The position numbers were made by a program, and so were the translations under genes. This document shows positions 8,403-16,586 of a stretch of DNA of 37,754 nucleotides, in pieces. The DNA comes from Clostridiales bacterium UBA4698 (GTDB taxonomy: Bacteria; Bacillota; Clostridia; TANB77; UBA1234). Position 1 is the stretch's first letter. The number at the start of each line of letters is the position of its first letter. The DNA lies in contig DHKI01000034.1 of the NCBI GenBank assembly GCA_002404755.1, positions 1 through 37,754 on the forward strand, read 5' to 3'. The notes under the pieces are model-generated. The model had not been told where the DNA came from and searched no databases. It was given only the letters and a program-made list of their open reading frames with translations.

Positions 8403-9662
8403 ATGGATATAAAATTTATTAATCAACCTAAAGAATTAAAAATGGGAGATATCCTTAGAAAAAGGCTAGAAGAAAGATTTGATGATGCATGGATTATTTC
8501 GGGAATTGTAAAAGATTCTGGAATTGAGTATCTACTAGAAAGTATCGAAAAAGGAGTAAGCAATGGTACAAAAGTACATATGCTAATTGGTGTTGATAGA
8601 AAAAATACTTCAAAAGATATTTTGTTAAAACTACTATCGATTGGAGTTGACTTGAATATTCATGTTAATCAAGAAGAAGATAAGGTTGAAACAAGAATTT
8701 ATGTTTTTGAATCAAGTACTAACGACTCTTATGTTTATTTGTGCAGTGGCAAGCTTTCTGAAGGAGGTTTGCTAGAAAATATTTGCTTAATAACAGAGAT
8801 TAAATATTCAAAGGAAGATAAAGATAGCTTCAAAATTTTCAAAAATCAATTATTGCAAGGAACTGCGAATAATTTCAAAACGGTTGATAGAGAAGATATA
8901 ATTTTATTAGCAAAGAATGGCGAAATATTAAGTAGAATTATAGATAGAAAGATACCAAGCATAAGCGAATTGTACGGAAATAAAGAACAATCAATTGGTG
9001 AGCAAGTATATGATGAAGGTGCAAACCTAGGCTTATTTAATGTAGATGATTTGGATAATGTGGATATAGAGTTCGATGATGGAATTGAGCTTAGAAAGAA
9101 TGTAGAATTAGAAGTAGAAAAAGAAGCAAAGAAAGATATACTAGAAACAACAAAAACAGAAAAAGATTTGAAAAGACTTTTAGGAAAAGATGATGACGTT
9201 CAAGAAAATGAAAATAAGAAAACTAAAATAATAAAAGATGTAAAAGAAATAAATTCAGAGAATGTTACAACATTAATTGTTGAAGCAGGTAAGATAGCAA
9301 AAACGGGAGCAGATGAAGGAAAAATAAAACTACCAAAATCTTTGGCAACATTAGTTGAGAAGTTTTTAAATGTTTCTGAAAATGAAGATAAAGACGTAGA
9401 GTTAGAAATATTGGATAATAAAAATGGTGAAAAGTATAGCGATATAGCTAAGTTTAGCAATAACGGAAAAAGTATTTCTATATATTCAAAAGTTATAGAG
9501 GGATTAGATCTAGATGAGATTGATATAGTAAGAATATTAAAAAATGATGAAACGAAGTATAGTGTAGAAATAATAAGAAAAGATACAACAGAGTATGCAA
9601 TATGGGAAAGATATTGTGTGAACAATCTAAAAGGAACTTCGAGAAGATATGGAATCATTTAA
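8403..9662 (+). CDS. Degenerate phospholipase-D-like (NgoFVII-type) nuclease-fold protein, function unknown
   Basis: A 419-aa soluble protein. Residues about 10-160 follow the layout of PLD-like restriction-nuclease domains: a helix with DAWIISGIV, a Gly-rich turn VSNGTKVHMLIGV, then RIYVFE, YVYLCSGKLSEGGLLEN. In active members the strand before IYVF carries H-x-K and the next turn reads GSSNLT. Here the His is absent (VETRIYVFE) and the Asn is replaced (SGKL), so the active site looks dead. After an acidic Glu/Lys linker (about 210-300) there is a C-terminal beta-rich region I cannot name. The start at ATG 8403 is favoured over 8397 by spacing from TGGAG. It has its own promoter and terminator. 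Confidence 0.6.
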   Translation: MDIKFINQPKELKMGDILRKRLEERFDDAWIISGIVKDSGIEYLLESIEKGVSNGTKVHMLIGVDRKNTSKDILLKLLSIGVDLNIHVNQEEDKVETRIYVFESSTNDSYVYLCSGKLSEGGLLENICLITEIKYSKEDKDSFKIFKNQLLQGTANNFKTVDREDIILLAKNGEILSRIIDRKIPSISELYGNKEQSIGEQVYDEGANLGLFNVDDLDNVDIEFDDGIELRKNVELEVEKEAKKDILETTKTEKDLKRLLGKDDDVQENENKKTKIIKDVKEINSENVTTLIVEAGKIAKTGADEGKIKLPKSLATLVEKFLNVSENEDKDVELEILDNKNGEKYSDIAKFSNNGKSISIYSKVIEGLDLDEIDIVRILKNDETKYSVEIIRKDTTEYAIWERYCVNNLKGTSRRYGII

Positions 9663-9679
9663 TAAAGTATAAAATTAAA

Positions 9680-9725
9680 CAAGCATTAATGGTCAAATAA
9701 AATTGATTGTTAATGCTTGTTTTTT
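9680..9725 (+). terminator. Terminator of the PLD-like gene
   Basis: CAAGCATTAA (9680-9689) pairs perfectly with TTAATGCTTG (9710-9719), then T6. Confidence 0.85.
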
Positions 9726-9771
9726 GTCTAAAAGAAAAGCCGTAAAGATATTACGGAAGCACAAAAAACAC

Positions 9772-9800
9772 TTGAAAACAATATTATATATATATATAAT
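9772..9800 (+). promoter_or_regulatory. Promoter of the DUF4321-radC-mreBCD-mrdA-minC transcript
   Basis: TTGAAA (9772-9777), 17 bp, perfect TATAAT (9795-9800), 40 bp before the DUF4321 start. It is the only strong promoter I see before the morphogene run. Confidence 0.7.
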
Positions 9801-9840
9801 TGTTTAGTGAGAAGATACTAAAGAAAAGGGGAAATAAATT

Positions 9841-10092
9841 ATGAGCGACAGAAAATTTTGGATATTTTTAATATTTTTATTTTCGGGAATTATTATAGGG
9901 GGGTTGCTTGGAGAACTCGCAAAAAGTGTGTCTTGGCTTTCGTGGCTTGGATATGGGGAAAGCTTTGGTTTAACAGAGCCACTTGTACTAGACATAGCAA
10001 TTTTACAACTTACATTTAGTGTAATGATACATCTAAATGTTGCAAGCATTATAGGAATAATAATCGCTATAATTGTATATAAAAAAATATAG
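9841..10092 (+). CDS. DUF4321 family small membrane protein
   Basis: An 83-aa protein with two predicted membrane helices (about 7-28 and 58-80) separated by a short exposed loop with YGESFGLTEPLVLD. That pattern and the position just before radC/mreB match the DUF4321 proteins of Clostridia. The function of the family is not known to me. The ATG follows AAGGGGA. Co-transcription with the elongasome genes hints at an envelope role, which is inference. Confidence 0.8.
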   Translation: MSDRKFWIFLIFLFSGIIIGGLLGELAKSVSWLSWLGYGESFGLTEPLVLDIAILQLTFSVMIHLNVASIIGIIIAIIVYKKI

Positions 10093-10124
10093 GGACCAAT
10101 CTTTTATAAATAAGGAGAGGTTAA

Positions 10125-10808
10125 ATGAAATTAAAAGAACTACCCGAAATGGAAAGACCATACGAAAAATTAGAATTGCATGGTGCGAATTCTCTAACTA
10201 TGTCCGAGCTTATTGCAATAATTATAAGAAGTGGGACAAGGGAGCTAACGTCTGTTGAAGTGGCACAAGAATTATTAAGTGATGCTGAAAAACAAAACAG
10301 CATAACATTTTTGCAAGATATTTCGTTGGAACAATTAAAAGAGAAGAAAGGGATAGGAAGAGTTAAAGCAATACAGTTAAAAGCTGTTGCTGAAATAGCT
10401 GCAAGGGCAGTGCAACCTAATAACATACTTAAGAAAAAGATATCAACACCGAATGAAGTTGCAGAAATACTTATGCCAAGTATGAGATATCAAAAACAAG
10501 AACATGTTAAAACAGTTTTATTGGACTGTCATAATCAGATAATAAAAATCATAACTAATAATATTGGGACAAGTATTCGAGCAGAGTTTGAACCAAGAGA
10601 AATTTTTAGAGAGGCAATAAAGGCAAATGCAATAAAAATGATTTTGGTTCATAATCATCCGAGTGGAGATATTTCACCAAGTGCTAGCGATATACTTACA
10701 ACAAAAAAGATTGCAAAGCTTGGTGAAGAAATAGGGATAGAACTTTTAGATCACATAATAATAGGTGATGGAGAATTTAGTAGTTTAAAAAGAATGAAGA
10801 AGTTTTAA
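10125..10808 (+). CDS. radC: RadC/JAB-domain protein
   Basis: A 227-aa protein: an N-terminal helix-hairpin-helix region (KKGIGRVKAIQLKAVAEIA, about 78-96) and a C-terminal MPN/JAB metalloprotease-like domain with E-x-n-HxH-x7-S-x2-D, seen as FEPREIFREA and LVHNHPSGDISPSASD. The family was once linked to DNA repair; its real activity is unsettled. The gene is ubiquitous next to mreB in Firmicutes, as here, 19 bp upstream of mreB. Ribosome site AAGGAGAGG at 10111-10119. Confidence 0.95.
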   Translation: MKLKELPEMERPYEKLELHGANSLTMSELIAIIIRSGTRELTSVEVAQELLSDAEKQNSITFLQDISLEQLKEKKGIGRVKAIQLKAVAEIAARAVQPNNILKKKISTPNEVAEILMPSMRYQKQEHVKTVLLDCHNQIIKIITNNIGTSIRAEFEPREIFREAIKANAIKMILVHNHPSGDISPSASDILTTKKIAKLGEEIGIELLDHIIIGDGEFSSLKRMKKF

Positions 10809-10827
10809 GAATAAAGGAGTGGAAGAA

Positions 10828-11851
10828 ATGGGCTTTTTTGCGAAGGATATAGGAATTGATTTGGGAACAGCCAACACATTAGTACATTTAAAGGGAAAGG
10901 GAATAATAATAAGAGAACCATCTGTTGTTGCTGTAGATAAATATACAGGACAAGTTGTTGCTGTTGGAATGGAAGCAAAAGAAATGCTTCGGAAGAACGC
11001 CTGAAAATTTAGATGCAATTAGACCATTAAAGGATGGTGTAATTGCTGACTTCACTGCAACTAAAATGATGCTTAAATATTTTGTAGATAAAGCTTGTCA
11101 AAGATATGTTGTTGCTAGACCAAGAGTTGTTGTATGCGTGCCAACAGGAGTTACAGAAGTTGAGGAAAGAGCCGTTGAGGAGGCAACATTAAATGCTGGT
11201 GCAAGAGAAGCATACCTAATGGAAGAACCAATGGCAGCAGCAATTGGGGCAGGTTTAAAAGTTGGTGATCCTAGCGGAACAATGATAGTAGATATAGGAG
11301 GAGGAACAAGTGAAATATGCGTAATTTCACTTGGAGGAGTTGTTACAAGTAAATCACTAAGAATAGCTGGAGACGAATTGAATGAAGCTATTGTTGATTA
11401 TATAAAGAAAAAATTCAACGTTGCAATTGGAGAAACAACGGCAGAAGAAATAAAGATGTCAATTGGTTCTGCATATCCATCAATGACAACAGAAGAGATG
11501 GATGTAAAAGGAAGAGATTTTTCAACGGGACTACCAAGAACGATAACAGTAACATCAATTCAAATTGAAGAAGCAATGAAAGAAGTAATAATGCAAATTG
11601 TAGACGGAATAAAAATGACGTTAGAAAAAACACCTCCAGAACTTGCAGCAGATATAATGATAAATGGTATAACGCTATCTGGTGGTGGAGCTTTGATAAA
11701 AAACTTTGATAGATTACTAGCGTTGGAAACAGGTATCCCTGTAAATATTGCAGAAACACCACTTGACTGTGTTGTAAAAGGTGCAGGAAAGGTACTTGAT
11801 GATTTAGACAACTTAAAAGGTGTATTTATAAACGCAAAAAGAAGAAGATAG
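10828..11851 (+). CDS. mreB: Rod-shape actin homologue MreB, split by a +1 frameshift at CGG
   Basis: A bacterial actin that forms membrane filaments organising side-wall synthesis. The ATG at 10828 follows AAGGAGTGG. Motifs: GIDLGTANT (phosphate 1), IVDIGGGTSE (phosphate 2), VEERAVEEA, GGGALI near the end. After codon 54 the zero frame reads CTT CGG AAG AAC GCC TGA and stops. Removing the C at 10990 gives MLGRTPENLDAIRPL, the universally conserved MreB sequence, and continues to 11851 for 340 aa, normal length. Everything else in the gene is well conserved and mreC/mreD/mrdA are intact, so decay is unlikely. The internal frame from 10955 has no ribosome site and would lack phosphate 1. Confidence 0.92.
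10987..10996 (+). promoter_or_regulatory. Candidate +1 frameshift site CTT-CGGA-AGA in mreB
   Basis: Zero frame CTT CGG AAG, then TGA three codons after CGG; shifted frame CTT (C) GGA AGA ACG. The CTT P-site codon before a poorly decoded Arg codon is reminiscent of the yeast Ty1 +1 site (CUU AGG). Confidence 0.75.
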
Positions 11852-11884
11852 AAAAATTAAATTTGTGTAAGGGAGGATAAATTC

Positions 11885-12712
11885 TTGCAAAGAGAAAGAG
11901 TAAAGATTTTTTTAAAAATTATATTTATAATTGCAATATTTATTTTAATAAATTACACAAATGGGAACAGTAGAAAAGTCACTATTTTTGAAAATGTGGT
12001 TACAAATTTAATATCGTTACCACAGAGATTTATAGTGAATGCTAAAAATTATACTTCGGAAAATAACGAATATTTTTCTAATGTTGAAAGACTACAAAAA
12101 GAAAATGAAGAATTGACGCAAGAATTAAAAGAAATAAACGAAAAGCTACTTGATTATGAAAGTTTGCAAGCAGAAAATGAATTACTAAAAAAGCATATTA
12201 AATTAGCAAATTTGTATCCGGATTATTCAATCATTGTGGCAGATATAATAACTGCTGCAACAAGCAATTGGGAGTATACGTACACAATAAACAGAGGAAG
12301 CAAAGATGGAATAGAACCTAATATGGCAGTAATAGCAGAAAGTGGATTAGTTGGATATATTGAATCTGTAACTTCAAACACAGCAAAAATAGTATCAATA
12401 TTAGATGCTGGAAATGCAGTTAGTGCAAGAGTTACAAGAACAAGAGATACTGTGATATCAAAAGGAAGTTTATCACTTGCAGAAAAAAGACAAATGAGAA
12501 TAACTAATATACCTATAGGAGTTTCATTAATCGAAGGAGATAAAATAGAAACATCTGGGCTTGGAGGAATTTATCCTAAAGGAATTTTAATAGGAAAAGT
12601 AAGAAGTTTTGAACAAAAAAGTAATCCTGTAGAAAATGAAGCGATAATAGAATCATATGTTGATTTTGATAAATTAGAAACAGTAGCTGTAATTTGTATT
12701 TCACAAGAGTAA
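11885..12712 (+). CDS. mreC: Rod-shape-determining protein MreC
   Basis: A 275-aa single-pass membrane protein. TTG start at 11885, 8 nt after GGGAGG. One transmembrane helix (about 9-24), a coiled coil (about 64-103, with QKENEELTQELKEINEKL), then the beta-rich periplasm-side domain with NRGSKDGI, VIAESGLVGYIESV and the closing TSGLGGIYPKGILIGKV, diagnostic of MreC. It binds PBP2 and switches the RodA-PBP2 synthase on. It lies between mreB and mreD as in most Firmicutes. Confidence 0.95.
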   Translation: MQRERVKIFLKIIFIIAIFILINYTNGNSRKVTIFENVVTNLISLPQRFIVNAKNYTSENNEYFSNVERLQKENEELTQELKEINEKLLDYESLQAENELLKKHIKLANLYPDYSIIVADIITAATSNWEYTYTINRGSKDGIEPNMAVIAESGLVGYIESVTSNTAKIVSILDAGNAVSARVTRTRDTVISKGSLSLAEKRQMRITNIPIGVSLIEGDKIETSGLGGIYPKGILIGKVRSFEQKSNPVENEAIIESYVDFDKLETVAVICISQE

Positions 12713-12725
12713 AGTTGGAGGGTAA

Positions 12726-13247
12726 ATGAAAAAGTTTTTAGTTGGTCTAATTATATTTATAGTTATAATAGTGGCAATGCTTGTGCAAATAAATTTGCTT
12801 AGTGTTGTGACTTTCTTTGGAACGGCCGCTAATATTGGAATTGTTCTAACAACTGGAATTGGGCTCATGTGTGGAAAAGAAGTTGGCGGAATAATTGGTG
12901 GAATGTATGGCTTACTATGTGATATCGTGTTTGGTAAAGCAGTAGGAATTTATTTGCTACTATACATGCTTACTGGTTATTTGTCTGGCAAAATAGGAAA
13001 AGGTTTTTCAAAGGAAAATAAAACAACCATGATAATGATGGTAAGTGTAAGTGGCATCTTATTTAATTTAGCTTTTTTGCTAGTAGCGAGAATGGTATAC
13101 GACTATGACACATCATTTTTGTATTCAATTTTCACAATACTTAAAGAAACCATATACAATTTGATTATAGCAGGAATTTTGTTTAAACCAATGTTGCTAT
13201 TAGCTGAAATAATTAATAAATCAAAGAATAGTTATTATTTGTTATAA
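12726..13247 (+). CDS. mreD: Rod-shape-determining protein MreD
   Basis: A 173-aa integral membrane protein with about five hydrophobic helices, no catalytic motif, and the mreC-mreD-mrdA position. The GGIIGGMYGLLCDI segment matches MreD proteins. It starts 13 bp after mreC with GGAGGG upstream and completes the MreBCD scaffold. Confidence 0.92.
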   Translation: MKKFLVGLIIFIVIIVAMLVQINLLSVVTFFGTAANIGIVLTTGIGLMCGKEVGGIIGGMYGLLCDIVFGKAVGIYLLLYMLTGYLSGKIGKGFSKENKTTMIMMVSVSGILFNLAFLLVARMVYDYDTSFLYSIFTILKETIYNLIIAGILFKPMLLLAEIINKSKNSYYLL

Positions 13248-13262
13248 AAAGAGAGGTGAGAG

Positions 13263-15362
13263 ATGGCGAATAGTCGATTTAATGTATTGATTGTTTTTGT
13301 ATGTATCGTAGGTCTAGCTTTTATCGTAAAATTATACGATTTGCAAATTGTAAATGGCGAAAGCTATCTTGAGCAATCTGAAAAAAGACTGGTACGAGAA
13401 ATTTCAGTTCAAGGCCCAAGAGGGGAAATTTACGATAGATACGGAAAACTTTTAGTTACAAATGAAACAGGATATGACTTATGCATTTATTACACCAAAA
13501 TAGAAAAAAAAGAATTAAATAATATGCTTTTGAAAGTGGCAAAAATACTAGAAAAAAACGAAGATAAATACTACAATAATTTTCCTGTGGATTTTTCTAC
13601 AATGACATTTTTAAAAAGTGAAGCAAGCATAAAAACTTGGAAAAAAAATAATGGCATAAAAGAAAGTGCAACTGTTGCGGACGTGATTGAGTTCTATAAG
13701 AAAAAATATGAAATAGAAACAGACAACATAGAAGAAATATCAAGGATAATACCATTAAGATATGAAATAGCTACAAAAGGCTATACGAGTTATAAGAGCA
13801 TAATATTAGCAAAAGGAATATCAGTGGCTAGTATGCTTGAAATTGAAGAAAGAAACAACGAGTTTTCAGGGATAAATATATCAAAGTATCCAGTAAGGAA
13901 ATACTTAACAGAGAGCATAGCATCACATATCATAGGATACATAGGAGCAATAAGCAGTAATGAATATAAAACAAAAAAAGACGAAGGTTATTCTCAAAAT
14001 GATATGATTGGAAAAAGCGGAATTGAAACAACGTTCGAAGCTCTTTTGAGAGGAAAAAATGGAAAGAGCCGTTTGGAGATGGATTCAAAAGGAAGAATAA
14101 CAAGAACAGAAGAAGTAGAAGAAAGCCAAATGGGCAGTAGCATCGTATTAACAATAGATTTAGACTTGCAGAAAAAAGCAGAAGAAGTATTAGAAAAGTA
14201 CATAAAGAAAATTCAGACTGGTGGCTTTGCAGACAAATGTGAAGATGCACACTCTGGAGCACTTGTAGTAATGGATGTAAAGACATCTGAAGTTCTTGCA
14301 TTGGCAAGCTATCCCGGATATAATCCATCAGAATTTACAGATGGAATAAGCAATAGTGAATACGAAAAATATTTTAGTAATAAAGATAGACCAATGTTTA
14401 ACAGAGCAATTCAAGGAACGTATTCGCCAGGATCAACATTCAAGATGATAACGGCAATAGCAGCTTTGGAATCTGGTGCGGTTGGACAAAATGAAACGAT
14501 ATATGATAAAGGAAAATATGATAAAGGGCACAAACCGGCATGCTGGATATGGAATGATTATAGAGGTTCACATGGTGAAGTAAACGCAGAGAAAGCATTA
14601 AAAGTATCATGTAACTATTTCTTCTATGAAGTTGCATACAGAATGGGAATAGACAAATTAGCTGAATATGTTAAAATGTTTGGATTGGGTTCAAAAACTG
14701 GAATAGAACTACTTGGCGAAGTATCAGGAACAATAGCATCGAGAGAGTATTTAAATAAATTATCTGAAAGAGATGGTAAGAACAGAACATGGATGATAGG
14801 AGATACTTTATCGGCTGCGATAGGTCAATCGTATAATAGTTTTACTCCTATACAAATGGCATCATACATAGCAACATTAGCAAATGGAGGAATAAAAAAC
14901 AAAGTTACAATTTTAAAGCAAGTCATAAATTCTGACGGAGAACAAGTTAGTGGAGATATAGTAAAAACAGTTGTAGAAAACAAAATTGGTAAAACAGATG
15001 TTAATACTGGAGATTTAAACATATCAAATCAAACAATAAAGACGGTATTTGAGGGAATGAAATCGGTAACTAGTGATAGAGGTGGAACAGCATATAGTAC
15101 ATTTGGAACATTCCCTATAGAAGTGGCAGGAAAGACAGGAACAGCAACAGCTAGCAGTGGTTCAGCCCATGCATGGTTTGTGGGATTTGCACCATATGAT
15201 AATCCTCAAATAGCTGTAGTATGTGTAATAGAACATGGTGGACATGGCGGATACACGGCACCAGTAGTTAAGGAGGTAATGGCAGAATATTTCGGATATA
15301 ATAATGATAATATAGATGAAGACTTGAAAATAAGAACATTCGACGAAACGATACTAGATTAG
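13263..15362 (+). CDS. mrdA: Penicillin-binding protein 2 (elongasome transpeptidase)
   Basis: A 699-aa class B PBP. N-terminal membrane anchor (about 7-24), then a pedestal domain with GPRGEIYDRYGKLL near residue 53, and a C-terminal transpeptidase domain. The three active-site motifs are present: SxxK (STFK, Ser391), SxN (SCN, Ser449) and KTG (KTGTA, 624). It cross-links peptidoglycan made by RodA. Ribosome site GAGAGGTGAG before the ATG at 13263; 15 bp after mreD. It contains CGA and CGT arginine codons but no CGG. Confidence 0.95.
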   Translation: MANSRFNVLIVFVCIVGLAFIVKLYDLQIVNGESYLEQSEKRLVREISVQGPRGEIYDRYGKLLVTNETGYDLCIYYTKIEKKELNNMLLKVAKILEKNEDKYYNNFPVDFSTMTFLKSEASIKTWKKNNGIKESATVADVIEFYKKKYEIETDNIEEISRIIPLRYEIATKGYTSYKSIILAKGISVASMLEIEERNNEFSGINISKYPVRKYLTESIASHIIGYIGAISSNEYKTKKDEGYSQNDMIGKSGIETTFEALLRGKNGKSRLEMDSKGRITRTEEVEESQMGSSIVLTIDLDLQKKAEEVLEKYIKKIQTGGFADKCEDAHSGALVVMDVKTSEVLALASYPGYNPSEFTDGISNSEYEKYFSNKDRPMFNRAIQGTYSPGSTFKMITAIAALESGAVGQNETIYDKGKYDKGHKPACWIWNDYRGSHGEVNAEKALKVSCNYFFYEVAYRMGIDKLAEYVKMFGLGSKTGIELLGEVSGTIASREYLNKLSERDGKNRTWMIGDTLSAAIGQSYNSFTPIQMASYIATLANGGIKNKVTILKQVINSDGEQVSGDIVKTVVENKIGKTDVNTGDLNISNQTIKTVFEGMKSVTSDRGGTAYSTFGTFPIEVAGKTGTATASSGSAHAWFVGFAPYDNPQIAVVCVIEHGGHGGYTAPVVKEVMAEYFGYNNDNIDEDLKIRTFDETILD

Positions 15363-15387
15363 AAAGAGTGGAAAGGAAAGATTGTAT

Positions 15388-16005
15388 ATGAATACAGATG
15401 TTTTATTTGAAACGAAAGGGAAAAAATTAATAATAACTTTGAACAAAGATGCAAGTTATAAAGAAATCAAAGAAAAGTTGGCTGAAATATTAGAGTCATC
15501 TAATACTTTGTTTGATGAGGTTGATGGAAAGATTATAGTAAAAGGAAAAAGACTTTTAGATGGAGAAGAAATAGAGATAACAAACATGTTGAATGAAAGA
15601 ACTCCACAAGAAATAGAGATAGAAAGACCAAAACAAATGGGGCTTGCAACTATAAATAATATATTCACAAAAGACACTACAATAACTCAAACTAAAGTTG
15701 TTACAGGAACAATTAGATCTGGAAAAAGAATTGACTTTGAAGGAAGTTTAGTTGTACTTGGAGATGTAAATAGTGGTGCAGAATTGATTGCAGAAGGAAA
15801 CATAGTTGTATTAGGAAACTTAAGAGGGTTCGCACATGCAGGTGCAAAAGGAAATAGGTCAGCATTTATAGCCGCAAACTCTATAAATCCTACTCAATTA
15901 AGAATTGCAGATATAATAATGAAAAATGTTTCAGATAAAAAAGATGTAGGTAATGCATATGAAATGGCAAGCATAAAATTAGGAGAAATAGTTATAGAAA
16001 AATAA
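15388..16005 (+). CDS. minC: Septum site-determining protein MinC
   Basis: A 205-aa FtsZ-assembly inhibitor. N-terminal domain (about 1-75) is weakly conserved; the C-terminal right-handed beta-helix is clear: TGTIRSGKRIDFEGSLVVLG, DVNSGAEL, GNIVVLGNLRGFAHAG, then ANSINPTQLRIAD, the MinD-binding face. The ATG at 15388 fits AAAGGAAAG better than the in-frame TTG at 15382. It closes the mre operon; the other two min genes are 10 kb upstream. Its stop codon region overlaps the T-tract of a convergent minus-strand terminator. Confidence 0.95.
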   Translation: MNTDVLFETKGKKLIITLNKDASYKEIKEKLAEILESSNTLFDEVDGKIIVKGKRLLDGEEIEITNMLNERTPQEIEIERPKQMGLATINNIFTKDTTITQTKVVTGTIRSGKRIDFEGSLVVLGDVNSGAELIAEGNIVVLGNLRGFAHAGAKGNRSAFIAANSINPTQLRIADIIMKNVSDKKDVGNAYEMASIKLGEIVIEK

Positions 16006-16044
16006 ATAATTCCCATGGAGAGGTAAATCGTCCAGATGGGAATT
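15998..16044 (-). terminator. Terminator of the candidate structured RNA
   Basis: AATTCCCAT and ATGGGAATT arms (16036-16044 and 16008-16016), 9 perfect pairs. On the minus strand they are followed by ATTTATTTTTC; on the plus strand no T-tract follows, so the hairpin is oriented for the minus transcript. Confidence 0.65.
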
Positions 16045-16058
16045 ACGTAGGAACCAAA

Positions 16059-16477
16059 TACAAATCTTAACGCCGACAACATATTATAGCTACACATCTC
16101 AGCATTTCTTTCGAAATGCTAAAACATTACGCAACAACATGCAATCTTTGTGCGACTATAAAGAATATCTGTATGACCCATTTTGTCCGCGTGGGACAAA
16201 ACAAATCATTAGAAATGTGCTTTTCACTAGGCTATCCTAAATTAATAGAATAGCTTAGTCAAAAGTATTGAAATCCTGCGATACTCAGAATAATCTTAGT
16301 TCAAATGGATATTATATTAACACACCACATATAAAAACCAAACGATGTAGCATGCTTCACACAATATACACTCTTAACTCCGGCAAACAATACTCCAAGG
16401 CTTACTTGAAATAAGGTTTATCTTTGCTCGAATATAATTAAACTACATCGATAATAATCTGATTACACTCTTAACTC
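16059..16477 (-). repeat. Three copies of a GTTAAGA-containing motif inside the structured RNA
   Basis: On the minus strand GAGTTAAGAGTGTA occurs identically at 16477-16464 and 16380-16367, and a variant CGTTAAGATTTGTA occurs at 16072-16059. Copies two and three are also preceded by related bases (GCCGGA, GTCGGC). Confidence 0.6.
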
Positions 16478-16501
16478 AACCTGTATTGATCCGCTAATCA
16501 T

Positions 16502-16531
16502 ATTATATGAAAATTAAAAAATAATATTCAA
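16502..16531 (-). promoter_or_regulatory. Promoter of the candidate structured RNA
   Basis: On the minus strand: TTGAAT (16531-16526), 18 bp, perfect TATAAT (16507-16502). The predicted start is near 16495, and no open frame of any length follows. Confidence 0.7.
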
Positions 16532-16586
16532 AAATTTTTAAAATTTTTTAAACGAAATTTACACTTATGAAAAAGGAGAAAAAAGA

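Larger units (their letters stand above)
15998..16495 (-). ncRNA. Candidate large structured non-coding RNA, about 500 nt
   Basis: This gene-free block is visibly richer in G+C than its flanks. On the minus strand it has a promoter (16502-16531) and ends in a hairpin plus T-tract (15998-16044). Inside are a hairpin AGCATTTC-GAAA-GAAATGCT (16101-16120) capped by a GNRA tetraloop only when read on the minus strand; TTTTGTCC/GGACAAAA (16181-16201); a near-complementary 10-bp stem with one mismatch (16226-16259); and a long-range 8-bp pair CGATGTAG/CTACATCG (16343-16350 with 16443-16450). A motif is present three times. I see no tmRNA, RNase P, SRP or 6S signatures. The size and ornate pairing resemble classes such as ROOL, GOLLD or OLE, but I cannot assign it. 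Confidence 0.65.

Noticed and set aside
8367..8420. Short leader peptide starting at the ATG after AAGGAG in the PLD-like gene leader
   Set aside because: The ATG directly abuts the ribosome site with no spacer, and the frame has 17 codons of no evident meaning.
10073..10258. Plus-strand frame between DUF4321 and radC
   Set aside because: Overlaps the radC start in another frame, no ribosome site, no conservation pattern.
10955..11851. Independent second gene beginning inside mreB
   Set aside because: The internal start has no ribosome site, and the product would lack the first phosphate-binding motif. The joined frame matches MreB exactly.
15894..16097. Minus-strand coding frame overlapping the minC end
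   Set aside because: It crosses the terminator hairpin of the candidate RNA and is antisense to the conserved minC beta-helix; no ribosome site.
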